IMG/VR virus record: IMGVR_UViG_3300025138_000318
Coordinates: 1-25,404 of that record
Source of the DNA: a virus
DNA: 25,404 bases
Reading direction: 5' to 3' (one strand)
The notes under the pieces were generated by a model, which saw only the letters and a program-made list of their open reading frames with translations, had not been told where the DNA came from and ran no database searches. Both the position numbers and the translations under genes were made by a program. Positions 5,954-14,979 of the stretch are shown piece by piece. How positions within the stretch are numbered: position 1 is the stretch's first letter; each line of letters opens with the position of its first letter.

Positions 5954-8341
5954 ATGGAAAAAGAATTTAATAGTATATATTTGGGTATAGTAGTTCAAAA
6001 TAATGACCCTAAAAAAAGAGGTAGGGTTAAAGTATTTGTACCTCATTTATCTCCTACTGTATATGAAAATTGGGTACAAGATAATACAGATAAATACTTT
6101 AAGTCAATCGATGGTCAATTACAACCTATAATGGCCAAACTTAAGACGATTTTACCATGGGCTGAAGTTAGTTGCCCACTAACAAGTGAAAATACATCTA
6201 AGCGATATAATAATTATACTAATAAAGCAACTGTATCTGATACCAATTCTTTTGCTAATTTAAGTGCAGATGGTTCAGCTTCGACTGGAGAAATATATGA
6301 TCAAAGTATGTTTAGATTAAGTGATGCTTTTAGTGATAATAGTAATAATGTTAATAATATAAATCCATACTCTTTTAACTATAAACCTAATACTTACTCT
6401 AATAAAGCAAAAGGCTCATTTGGAATTCCAAGCGTCGGTGCTCATGTTTATGTATTTTTCAGAGATGGTAATACTCAGTTTCCTGTCTTAATAGGCACAT
6501 CATTTGGTAAAGAGGATTGGCAGGGTATATACGACAGTGAGGTAGATTACCCTGGAAAATATGAAAATTATGATAGTAGTTCTACTGAAGAAGATTATAA
6601 CGTAAAAACTTATAGGAACAAATATGTTCTAAATCAAAAAGGGGGTACTTTTGAAATTAACAATACTGATCATAATGAAAAAATAAAATTAACCCATTAT
6701 TCAGGTTCCTTTAAAGAGTTTAATAATAATACCAATTCAGAACTAGCTACTAAAAATAATCAAAAGCTTGTTATTAATGATGAATTCAACACTGTTAAAG
6801 GATTTAAAAATGAATTTACTGGTAAAAATTATGATGAAATTGTTTTACGTGATAAGTATAAAAAAATTGGTAATTTGAACGATGCATTCTTTGATGAATG
6901 GAAGCAAGCTTTTGGTGTAATACAAGATATGAAACAATTGTTTGATATAAAAAGAACTGGAAATAATAATATTACATCCAACGGTGATATTATTTTAAGA
7001 CTTAATAGTATTGATCAGGAAAGAGCTGGATCGTTTGCTAATTTCCCTGTAACAACATCTAAAGAATATTTAGCTTTAAACAATATAAATACATTTCTTG
7101 GTTCTGGTTTTCCTGAATTAAATATATCAGGGACTTTTAACGGTGGTCTAGCTCCTTATTATGATAATAACCTTAGAGTATTAGCAACAGGTACCGACCC
7201 TAAACCCGCACCCAGTTCCAATATAGGTACTACTGATGATGCTTGGCCTGGTGAATCAGGTAATACGTTCAGTAACGGAAAAGGTAAGAGTCCATCAACT
7301 CAAGACGGTAATTGGAAATCAGAAGACAAAAATTTAAGTGAAGAAATAATAAAAGTTCAAGCTGATTTAATGATTAAAGAAAGAGATTTCGGGCTTGGTG
7401 GTAGTGAAATTATTGAGATTAGTAAAAATAAATTAGAAAATATTGGTACTGTAATGAATGATTATGGTAGTATTAGATTTGACCCTATTGGTAAGTTAGT
7501 AAATAATGAAGTATTAGTCAGTAGTAAAAGTACATATACAAATAGTAATTCAGGTCCTTTATTAGAATACGTCGATGTTCAGGATTTACCAGGAGGAACA
7601 TATAATTTAAACGTTAATAATAGATATAATGTAATGGTCGGAGCTGGTGGTATTAATTTAAAGTCATACGGACCGACAAATATATCAGGCTCAATAACTA
7701 ATATAGCTGGTCAACAAGTTAATATTGGTTCTGAAAATGAAATTAATTTAGATGCTAAAGTTATTAATATAAGTGCAGAAATTTTAAAACTACGTAATAA
7801 AAGACAAAGACAGGTTTTAATAGATAGTAGTCTTGGGGTGAATAAGAACGTAATAATTGGTGGTGGGTTATCGGTAGAAGGGGAAACTTACCTACAACAT
7901 GTAACCGCACCAGCAGAAACGCAAGTAACTAATACTACGCAAGTATTAGGTCAAACCGTACAAGGAGCTATTATTGGGTTTGTAAATTATTTTTGGACCG
8001 ATAATGCTGGTTCAGCCACTGTACCAGTGTACGGTGGTACACAAACCGGTATACCGATAGCTGATACAATTGCAACTTACCCCCATACTCATACATTTAA
8101 TAATCTACCTTTAACTTTGACTGATAGTAATGAAAGTGTACGTAATTCAGCTAAAAATAGTGGTATTAATGGTGAGCAAAGAGTTACTGCTACCCCGCAA
8201 TTTAATACTCAAAAAAGTGGTATAACTATTAACGAAACATATGCTAAAACATTGTCAAGTGAAGCTACCTATGGAGCACCCACTAACGCTCAAACATATA
8301 CAGGAAATACTTCAGCTAATTATGGTGGAGGGTTTACTTAA
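5954..8341 (+). CDS. 5: Baseplate hub/spike protein, gp5-like, no lysozyme domain
   Basis: Probable central hub and membrane-piercing spike of the baseplate. The N-terminus (residues 7-75) carries the gp5/VgrG OB-fold pattern GIVVQNNDPKKRGRVKVFVP followed by LPWAEVSCPL; after a Ser/Asn-rich insertion the fold continues at residues 155-200 with FGIPSVGAHVYVFFRDGN and FPVLIGTSFG. Residues 560-650 have the short repeating strands of a spike beta-helix (VNIGSENEINLDAKVINISA). The C-terminal third has a YPHTHTF motif of unknown role. T4 gp5 is 575 residues and carries a lysozyme between hub and spike; here 795 residues are present but I see no lysozyme motif, the middle being Asn-rich. Its place ahead of gp25 and gp6 fits a T4-like baseplate cluster. 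Confidence 0.85.
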   Translation: MEKEFNSIYLGIVVQNNDPKKRGRVKVFVPHLSPTVYENWVQDNTDKYFKSIDGQLQPIMAKLKTILPWAEVSCPLTSENTSKRYNNYTNKATVSDTNSFANLSADGSASTGEIYDQSMFRLSDAFSDNSNNVNNINPYSFNYKPNTYSNKAKGSFGIPSVGAHVYVFFRDGNTQFPVLIGTSFGKEDWQGIYDSEVDYPGKYENYDSSSTEEDYNVKTYRNKYVLNQKGGTFEINNTDHNEKIKLTHYSGSFKEFNNNTNSELATKNNQKLVINDEFNTVKGFKNEFTGKNYDEIVLRDKYKKIGNLNDAFFDEWKQAFGVIQDMKQLFDIKRTGNNNITSNGDIILRLNSIDQERAGSFANFPVTTSKEYLALNNINTFLGSGFPELNISGTFNGGLAPYYDNNLRVLATGTDPKPAPSSNIGTTDDAWPGESGNTFSNGKGKSPSTQDGNWKSEDKNLSEEIIKVQADLMIKERDFGLGGSEIIEISKNKLENIGTVMNDYGSIRFDPIGKLVNNEVLVSSKSTYTNSNSGPLLEYVDVQDLPGGTYNLNVNNRYNVMVGAGGINLKSYGPTNISGSITNIAGQQVNIGSENEINLDAKVINISAEILKLRNKRQRQVLIDSSLGVNKNVIIGGGLSVEGETYLQHVTAPAETQVTNTTQVLGQTVQGAIIGFVNYFWTDNAGSATVPVYGGTQTGIPIADTIATYPHTHTFNNLPLTLTDSNESVRNSAKNSGINGEQRVTATPQFNTQKSGITINETYAKTLSSEATYGAPTNAQTYTGNTSANYGGGFT

Positions 8342-8363
8342 TTTGATAGTTATTAACCTTTAT

Positions 8364-8370
8364 TAAATAT
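8364..8370 (+). promoter_or_regulatory. Late promoter TAAATAT, 6 bases before gene
   Basis: TAAATAT followed by TATAGT and the ATG at 8377. The gap is too short for a normal leader with a ribosome-binding site. Confidence 0.6.
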
Positions 8371-8376
8371 TATAGT

Positions 8377-11115
8377 ATGATAAAATTCACAGAGTATGTT
8401 GTTAATAATAGTATAACTAATACTTTATCTGACGATAAATTTGACGTTGGTAGCCCATTTAATTTTATTGAGTATTTAAATTATGTAAAAGTTATTGATA
8501 CTAATGATTTGGAAAATTTCAATCAATATAAAAAATACTTAGAAAAGTGGAAAGAAACTGATTTCAATAATAATAAAAACAACTCAGTTAATATAAGATC
8601 AATTTATCTAAATTTCTTCAATGATTTAACTTTAAAATATTCTACACAAGAACAAAGAAGATTCTTCAATACTATTGATTTTTATAATCAAGATTCTTTA
8701 ACTAAGATAATACCGTTTTATAGAGCAAAAATAGTAGAAATTTTAGATTACTATAGAGAAAAAAGAAATACGTTTCAGAGAGAGTTAAGAGAAAAACAAG
8801 GTAAAGGCAGTAATATAAGTGTTAAAGATCAAATTAGAAATAACATTACTAATTTTTTTAATAGTCCTGATTACACCGGAGATGTTGTTTCATTGTCATC
8901 TTTAAGAATTAATGTAGAATTAGGTTATGATACATTTAACGATTATTTTGATGTTAACCCACTGTCTGTAGAAGCAAACGAAACGTATATTGTTAATGAT
9001 ATAAATGTAAATTCATTTTTAGATATTGATCAAGCATTAGTAGAGGTGCTAAATAACAATAAAATTACTCTTACCGAATTAAACCCATATAAATTAGTAG
9101 TAGAGTTTAATGAAGCTAATACAAGTCTATTGCGTCGAGATGATTTTATAGATTATAAAATAACAAATAGTAAAGACACTTATAGAGTTCTTTTTGAAGC
9201 TGAATTATCGGAACATTTAGTAGGTACTGATTATTATTATTTGAGCAATACTGGTACTGAATTTGTTTCAGGTAAATTGTTTGAAGCCAAAAATAAAGCA
9301 AAAAATTTATTTAATATTAACTTTCCTTCAGTAATGGCTAAAGAAAAAATACCAAGTAATTTTGAAAGAAATATTGGTTTGTTTTTTAACCCTACTAAAT
9401 TTTCCATTTTAAAAGTAGACGGTGAATACATAAGAAAAATAAAATCTAAATTAATTGATAATTATGTATATGTTTTTCCAGACCCCGATCAATATGGTGA
9501 CGTTGTAAACCTAAGTAACACAAAAAGAAAAAACCCCTTTAACTTCTATTTTAATAATAATAGTTATAAGAATATTTCCTCTTCCTCTTCACGTAATACG
9601 GTTAAAGCTAATGAAAGAAATCACTATTTTCATTCATATCAATCAATAGAAAATAAACGTATCAATATTAATAATAGCGGTCAATTCCCAAATTCAGTTA
9701 ATGATCTAATTAATTATGGTTCAATAGATAAAATTGAAACTGATATTTACGGTAATGAGTATATACAAGTGATACCTAATAAAGGTGTAATCAGAAATAC
9801 AGCTGATATAGATATCGTTCAAAATGCTATATTTGAATCAGGTAATACAATTGATATTTCTGAAAATCGATACGGAGTTGTTGAACAACTATCAGGTTTT
9901 AGTAATAAAATTAATAGTTTTAAGTCAATATATGTGAAAGATGCAGTAACAAAAATATTGAAACCGTTATCTAGTTCAAACTTTAATACTATATATAATA
10001 AATTTACACATAATAGTACTTTATATAATCAGATTACTAGTTCTGATATCTTAGATATTAATGTTTATGATGATACATATAGTATAGATTTAAGTTCATT
10101 TTCAATTGTTGATGCTTTTAATTATAACGGTAACTATATAGAACAAATAATTTCTCCTTTAATAATTAAAAAAGATCTAACCCAGCCTAGTTTTGCTTTT
10201 ATTACGAAAGATTGTTATAATAACGGTTCAATATATAAATTTAATATAAGTTTATCAGGCTCAAGTAATTCAAATACATTTCGTTACGAATTATATAAGT
10301 TTGACACTCAAAAGAAAACTATAGATGAGATAAGCACCAGAAATACAGAAACATCTTCTTACTTTTTAAATACATTCAATTTTAATTCACCTGATGCTAG
10401 TGTAACAATTGATAGACTAGTTAATAGTGATTTAAAATATAACAGTTACGATAATTCTTATATTTTAACAACCACTTTCTTAAATCAAAACGAATCACTA
10501 ATAATACATTATTTTAATTATAAATTAATTAATAATAAAATTTCTATTATTGTTAATGACCTTTTTACAAATTTTAATAATTCAGCTATTGTAAGTACAA
10601 GAAATGCAGTTATAAATGCAGCTCAATTATCAGATACGTTCAACTTTTTATCAGGTTCAGGGGATTTAACTTTACCATCATTATCATTTCCAGAAGATGA
10701 TTTCTCTAGAACGGTTACTTTTGCCTACTCCGGTACAACTGATATAAATTTTGATTTACAAAATGTTATACAATTATCAGCCAGTATGAGTTTGTATAAA
10801 GCGGAGATAGATTATGGTGATGATAATACTGATACAGTATATTCAAAGTTTCAAATATCTGATAATACACTTAACTTAAGTAATTTTAACCATACTTATA
10901 CTTCATTTAATGATGCAATATCTTCAACCGGTTCAATAAAATTACATTATGAAAATGGAGGTTTAACTACTGTTAATTTAGTTGCTATAAAATTAATTTC
11001 AGACTTAACATCATTGGAGTTAAAAGCTATTAACGGTCAAAAAACTAACAACGATAATTTTGTATTTAATTTGATTGATAAAAATAATACTTTATATAAT
11101 TTTATTAGTACATAA
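8377..11115 (+). CDS. Large virion structural protein with C-terminal PKD-like domain
   Basis: A 912-residue protein with no family I can name. The N-terminal 200 residues are charged and helical, with a coiled-coil-like stretch at about 115-145 (YREKRNTFQRELREKQGK). The middle is rich in Asn, Ser, Tyr and beta-strand patterns, typical of tail proteins of marine T4-like phages. Near the C-terminus IDYGDD (812-816) and HTY (839-841) give the spacing of a PKD-type Ig-like domain (DFGDG followed by H-x-Y), resembling the clearer PKD domain in the gene after gp6. It has its own late promoter and lies between the gp5-like hub and gp25, where T4 has no such gene in its wedge order. A baseplate-periphery or fibre-attachment role is an inference from this position only. 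Confidence 0.8.
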   Translation: MIKFTEYVVNNSITNTLSDDKFDVGSPFNFIEYLNYVKVIDTNDLENFNQYKKYLEKWKETDFNNNKNNSVNIRSIYLNFFNDLTLKYSTQEQRRFFNTIDFYNQDSLTKIIPFYRAKIVEILDYYREKRNTFQRELREKQGKGSNISVKDQIRNNITNFFNSPDYTGDVVSLSSLRINVELGYDTFNDYFDVNPLSVEANETYIVNDINVNSFLDIDQALVEVLNNNKITLTELNPYKLVVEFNEANTSLLRRDDFIDYKITNSKDTYRVLFEAELSEHLVGTDYYYLSNTGTEFVSGKLFEAKNKAKNLFNINFPSVMAKEKIPSNFERNIGLFFNPTKFSILKVDGEYIRKIKSKLIDNYVYVFPDPDQYGDVVNLSNTKRKNPFNFYFNNNSYKNISSSSSRNTVKANERNHYFHSYQSIENKRININNSGQFPNSVNDLINYGSIDKIETDIYGNEYIQVIPNKGVIRNTADIDIVQNAIFESGNTIDISENRYGVVEQLSGFSNKINSFKSIYVKDAVTKILKPLSSSNFNTIYNKFTHNSTLYNQITSSDILDINVYDDTYSIDLSSFSIVDAFNYNGNYIEQIISPLIIKKDLTQPSFAFITKDCYNNGSIYKFNISLSGSSNSNTFRYELYKFDTQKKTIDEISTRNTETSSYFLNTFNFNSPDASVTIDRLVNSDLKYNSYDNSYILTTTFLNQNESLIIHYFNYKLINNKISIIVNDLFTNFNNSAIVSTRNAVINAAQLSDTFNFLSGSGDLTLPSLSFPEDDFSRTVTFAYSGTTDINFDLQNVIQLSASMSLYKAEIDYGDDNTDTVYSKFQISDNTLNLSNFNHTYTSFNDAISSTGSIKLHYENGGLTTVNLVAIKLISDLTSLELKAINGQKTNNDNFVFNLIDKNNTLYNFIST

Positions 11116-11125
11116 TAACTTTTAC

Positions 11126-11132
11126 TAAATAT
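11126..11132 (+). promoter_or_regulatory. Late promoter CTAAATAT, 4 bases before gp25
   Basis: TAAATAT ends 4 bases before the ATG at 11137. With T4-like geometry the first transcribed base would be at or within a base of the start codon, so this message would be leaderless or the gene is read from upstream transcripts. Confidence 0.55.
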
Positions 11133-11136
11133 CTAT

Positions 11137-11610
11137 ATGCCTATAAAACTAAATATTTTAGAACCTATAAAAAATCAGACTGATGATATACTTTATAGAG
11201 ACATTGACTTAAATGTAAATGTAGGTATAGTAAAAGGAGACCAATTAAACAGCCCAGAAAATTTAAAAGATTTAAATACATCAGTTAACTTTGAAGCTAT
11301 AAAAAATTCATTAATTAATTTAATAACTACCTTTCCGGGGCAAAAAATACTTAACCCAGAATTTGGTATGAACTTTGGAGATCTATTATTCTTACCTGTA
11401 TCAAAAGCAAGAGCTACAGTTATAGGTGAGACTATAAGTAATTCTTTTGTTGGTTTTGAACCAAGAATACAAATAACTGAGATTGAAGTTATAGCAGATA
11501 TCGAAGTAGGGGAATATGAATTAAATCTAGTAATTAATATACCCGAATTCAATAATAATCCTCTAAATTTAAAAGGTAGATTAAACAAATCTGGTTTTTA
11601 TAGTTATTAA
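11137..11610 (+). CDS. 25: Baseplate wedge protein gp25
   Basis: Component of the baseplate wedge and part of the conserved core that joins sheath to baseplate in contractile tails. The 157 residues are near the usual 130-150 of the GPW/gp25 family. The family core is clear: LITTFPGQKILNPEFGMNF (residues 62-80), GDLLFLP, an ATVIGETISNSF helix and the diagnostic GFEPRI (Glu108-Pro109-Arg110), followed by two amphipathic strands. The gene sits directly before gp6, a very common adjacency in contractile phages and related injection systems. The N-terminal 45 residues extend beyond the core. The family is often labelled lysozyme-like, but the role in tails is structural. Confidence 0.95.
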   Translation: MPIKLNILEPIKNQTDDILYRDIDLNVNVGIVKGDQLNSPENLKDLNTSVNFEAIKNSLINLITTFPGQKILNPEFGMNFGDLLFLPVSKARATVIGETISNSFVGFEPRIQITEIEVIADIEVGEYELNLVINIPEFNNNPLNLKGRLNKSGFYSY

Positions 11611-11611
11611 T

Positions 11612-11618
11612 TAAATAT
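11612..11618 (+). promoter_or_regulatory. Late promoter TAAATAT, 4 bases before gp6
   Basis: TTAAATATA begins 1-2 bases after the gp25 stop codon, and its core ends 4 bases before the ATG at 11623. The whole 12-base gap between the two genes is essentially the promoter element. Confidence 0.55.
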
Positions 11619-11622
11619 ATTT

Positions 11623-13446
11623 ATGGCGAAGGAAAATTTAACTGATTTTAGTCTATCAAGAGATAGTTATACTGCTTTTGATGCAAAATCACTAAAAGAA
11701 CTAATTCAAACAAGATTGAATCAAGGGGAGGTGTACACTGACCAGTCTTTTGAAGGTAGTAATATGTCATCTATAATTGACGTTATTGCTTATAGTTACC
11801 ATTTACTTTTATTTTATCTTAATCAAACGTCTGCTGAGTCGATGTTTACTGATACTAGTATATATGAAAATATGAACAGAATCGTTAAATTGATTGATTA
11901 TAAGCCAAAAGGTTACCAAACTTCATTACTTTCATTTAATTTAAAAGCAACAAGTTTATTACCACAAGACGCGTATACAATTAAACGGTATAGCTATTTT
12001 GTGACTGGAGGGTTATATTATTCATTTATTAGTGATAGTACTTTTAACAAGACAGTACCAGGTGATCAAAATTTAAAGAATTTTTCAAGTGAAAATATTT
12101 TAAGAGAGGGTCAATATTTTGAGTACCCTGAAATAACTGCATTAGGAGAAGATTTTGAATCTGTAATTTTAGCAGTACGGAGCAACGACGATAATTTAAA
12201 AATTAATATAGATAGTAGCTCTATTGGTGTATATGTTCAGGATGCTGATACTAAAAAAACTTTTGAATATACTGAAACGTCTAGTTTATTTTTAGAAAAT
12301 TCAGATTCAACTGTATTTGAAAAACGATTAAATGAAAACGGTCTTTACGAATTTAAATTTGGTAATGGGGTATTTGGTAAAAAACTTAATGAAGGTGATA
12401 GTATTTTTATATATTATATACAAAGTTCAGGCGAAGCAGGGGTTATATCGCCGGGAGTATTAGATGGTAATAAATTAATTTTATATACAACACCTAGATT
12501 CAATCAAATTAGTCAAGATATATATAACAATACATTTAATTTTTTAACTACGCAGCAACTTCAGTATTTAAGTTTTTCGAACAGCTTACAATCAACACCA
12601 CCGGTAGAAAAAGAAGATACGGAAACTATTAGAAATAATGCTGCTAAAAATTTCCAATTACAAAACAGAATTATAACCTTGAAAGATTATAATGATTTTC
12701 TTTCTACTAATTTTTCACAAGTTTTGAAATCATTTAATGTAGTTAATAATGATGATTATGTTGATCAGTATTTAAATTATTTTTTAAATATCGGTTTAAA
12801 TAAACCAAATGATGATAGTAGAGTTCTTTTTAACCAGGTAAATTTTAATTCTATAAATCAAATTAATAACGTTTATTTATTTTTAGTATCTAAATTTAAC
12901 AATGTTGATGAAAATGATAATCTTAATTTTGTTTCAACCTCTCAAAAATCATCAATTATAAATTCATTTAAAGAGCAACAACAGGCTAATATTAATATTG
13001 TCCCTGTTGACCCGGTATACACTTCGTTTAGTTTAGGAGCTAGAACCGGGGAAAATGAAATTATTACTAAAGATATAAACAATGAGTCTTTTTTAGTTAT
13101 AAAGAGAAACGTATTAAGTAATTCAAGCACAGAAGCAACAAAAGAAAGAATTAATAATATATTTATTAATTATTTCGATTCTTTAAATTTAGGTAGTTTA
13201 GTAAGTTTAAAAGAAATAAGTAATCAAATTTTCAATATTGAAGGTATTGAAGATATACGAACAAGACGAATTGTTAATAATGTCCAAGTTAATGAAGTTG
13301 AAGGAATTAGTCTTGTCGTTTATAACCCAATATATCCTGATAATGATATACATATAATTGGTAGTGATATTAAATTACCATTCTTTAAGTACCCTTACCT
13401 TTCAAATAAAACCATACTATCTAATATTATTGTAGAGAACGCATAA
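11623..13446 (+). CDS. 6: Baseplate wedge protein gp6 (baseplate J-like)
   Basis: Main wedge subunit, whose dimers form the ring of the inner baseplate. The 607 residues compare with 660 in T4. Recognisable parts: the N-terminal helical region with VYTDQSFEGSNMSSIIDVIA (residues 36-57) and the following SAESMF segment, as in T4 gp6; a beta-rich middle with FKFGNGVFGKKLNEGDSIFI (about residues 244-263); and the baseplate-J element ETIRNNAAKNFQLQNRIIT with KDYNDF (about 333-360). The C-terminal 150 residues are a mixed domain with ERINNIFINYFDSL and a strand-rich end. It directly follows gp25 and is followed after one base by the PKD gene, so those two are probably co-transcribed. Confidence 0.95.
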   Translation: MAKENLTDFSLSRDSYTAFDAKSLKELIQTRLNQGEVYTDQSFEGSNMSSIIDVIAYSYHLLLFYLNQTSAESMFTDTSIYENMNRIVKLIDYKPKGYQTSLLSFNLKATSLLPQDAYTIKRYSYFVTGGLYYSFISDSTFNKTVPGDQNLKNFSSENILREGQYFEYPEITALGEDFESVILAVRSNDDNLKINIDSSSIGVYVQDADTKKTFEYTETSSLFLENSDSTVFEKRLNENGLYEFKFGNGVFGKKLNEGDSIFIYYIQSSGEAGVISPGVLDGNKLILYTTPRFNQISQDIYNNTFNFLTTQQLQYLSFSNSLQSTPPVEKEDTETIRNNAAKNFQLQNRIITLKDYNDFLSTNFSQVLKSFNVVNNDDYVDQYLNYFLNIGLNKPNDDSRVLFNQVNFNSINQINNVYLFLVSKFNNVDENDNLNFVSTSQKSSIINSFKEQQQANINIVPVDPVYTSFSLGARTGENEIITKDINNESFLVIKRNVLSNSSTEATKERINNIFINYFDSLNLGSLVSLKEISNQIFNIEGIEDIRTRRIVNNVQVNEVEGISLVVYNPIYPDNDIHIIGSDIKLPFFKYPYLSNKTILSNIIVENA

Positions 13447-13447
13447 A

Positions 13448-14218
13448 ATGAATTACAGTTTTAATAAAGATTATAGTTCGTTGTCAGGTATAGTTATACC
13501 GCTAGATATATTTAATAGAAATTTTGATAAAGTATTAGGTGGTTCATCTAATAGCACTGATCTTAGTAGTACCATATATTCAGGTAACTTAGGTGGTATA
13601 TATGCTGTACCTGATTTTATAACTGCTGATCCCATAATTTCAGATACTAATTTTTTTATAGATTTTGGCGATGGTACCATTATAGAAAATAATCTTTCAG
13701 CATTTCATACGTATAAAACTTCTGGTAATTTTCAAGTTACATTAGTAGTCGCGACAAGTAGTGGTGATTTATTTAGATCTAGAGAAGGTTTTGTTATTAA
13801 TGTCAAAGACCCGGTACCTGATAAAATTTTTATAACTCAAGATGCAGAAATCCAAAATGAAAGTGAAAGTACTGTAAAGTTTTTTATTACAAGATTTAAT
13901 AATATTCTAACATCGCAAGAATTATCAGCTAATAATTACAAAATAAATCTTAGTGTAGATGGAAATACTGCACCTTTACAATTGGAAGAAGATTATTTAG
14001 ATAATACCAATTTTCAATATCAGAATAAAAGTTTTTTCTTTACATCCCCAGATGAAAAATTTGAAGTTATTACTAGTATAAAAACTGATAGCACTTTTAT
14101 ATATGGTAACATTTCTTCGGGTGAGCTTTTACTAACTACAGTATCAGCTGCTGATAGTACTTTAGTAGGTACTTCAGGTTTTGGTAGTTTCCGTTACTTC
14201 GAGCCTACGTTTACTTAA
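13448..14218 (+). CDS. PKD-domain virion protein
   Basis: A 256-residue protein with one clear PKD (Ig-like) domain at about residues 68-119: FIDFGDGTI (Asp72-Gly76), FHTYKTSGNFQVTLVV (His87, Tyr89) and a closing FVINV strand. PKD domains are beta-sandwich modules common in surface and fibre proteins, where they act as spacers or binders. The N- and C-terminal parts are beta-rich and unassigned. There is no signal peptide. It starts one base after the gp6 stop with no clear ribosome-binding site, so it is probably translated with gp6. Its stop codon overlaps that of the facing S74 gene. A role as a baseplate accessory or fibre connector is inferred from context. Confidence 0.85.
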   Translation: MNYSFNKDYSSLSGIVIPLDIFNRNFDKVLGGSSNSTDLSSTIYSGNLGGIYAVPDFITADPIISDTNFFIDFGDGTIIENNLSAFHTYKTSGNFQVTLVVATSSGDLFRSREGFVINVKDPVPDKIFITQDAEIQNESESTVKFFITRFNNILTSQELSANNYKINLSVDGNTAPLQLEEDYLDNTNFQYQNKSFFFTSPDEKFEVITSIKTDSTFIYGNISSGELLLTTVSAADSTLVGTSGFGSFRYFEPTFT

Positions 14219-14979
14219 TGGTGTTGTAAATTTTTTAAGGAATCTATTTCTTTACCCAATCTTTTAACTTCCTCAATTAGTACAGGTATAAGACCTGTAT
14301 AGTCTACAGTGAGATAACCATCGCTATTTTCTCTAACTAAACTTTCATCAATATTGTATAAATCTTGAGCTATAATTCCTTTTCCTTTACCAGATCTTTT
14401 TGACCTTTCATTCCAGTCAAATTCGTAACCAGTTAAATTACTAACAAAATTTTCAGAATCAATTGGAATTAAATTTTCTTTTAATCTACTATCAGATGTG
14501 CTAAACGCAATAATATCTCCACTAGCGTTAATAGTACCTCCTACAGTTAAATTACACGTAATGTCCACGCAACCGGTAACGTTAGTATCTTTTAGGTTTG
14601 CTACACCGCAAACTCCTATTGTATTGTTAAAAGTAATACCACCATTAAAGCTACCTGCTCCAGTAAAAAGGAAGTTTGCAGCTGTTAGAATACCTGATAT
14701 AAGAGTGTTACCTGCAACGTTAATATTATTATCTATTGTACTGGAACCTTTTACACAAAGGTTGCTATTAGTAGTAAGAGCATTACAAGTAAGTAAAGTG
14801 GTGCCAACTACTAATGAATTATCAAAAGAAGAACCAGTACCAGCGATGCCTAAATTTAAAGCTGTCGGGTTACCTAAACCATCTGTAATTGTGTTACTTG
14901 ATTCTAGTTGATTATTTGAAAAGGTTTTTAGTAAACCATTGTACGTTTCATTTATATTTTTTCCTAATAAAGATGCCAT
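14215..14979 (-). CDS. Tail fibre/spike protein with S74 chaperone domain (second copy)
   Basis: A short fibre protein whose C-terminal intramolecular chaperone (peptidase S74) drives trimer folding and then cuts itself off at a Ser-Asp bond. The domain begins at TSDSRLKENL with predicted cleavage between Ser162 and Asp163, and continues through TGYEFDWNE, GIIAQDL and LTVDYTGLIPVLIEEVKRL to a C-terminal coiled coil. The first 30 residues are unrelated to the neighbour. Residues 50-160 are a Gly/Thr/Asn-rich repetitive beta region with Cys at 65, 75, 124, 137 and 142, likely a triple-stranded or single beta-helix stem. The start has a good GAGGAG 5 bases ahead and shares one base with the upstream stop (TAATG), so it is coupled to the paralogue before it. 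Confidence 0.9.
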   Translation of the reverse strand: MASLLGKNINETYNGLLKTFSNNQLESSNTITDGLGNPTALNLGIAGTGSSFDNSLVVGTTLLTCNALTTNSNLCVKGSSTIDNNINVAGNTLISGILTAANFLFTGAGSFNGGITFNNTIGVCGVANLKDTNVTGCVDITCNLTVGGTINASGDIIAFSTSDSRLKENLIPIDSENFVSNLTGYEFDWNERSKRSGKGKGIIAQDLYNIDESLVRENSDGYLTVDYTGLIPVLIEEVKRLGKEIDSLKNLQHH

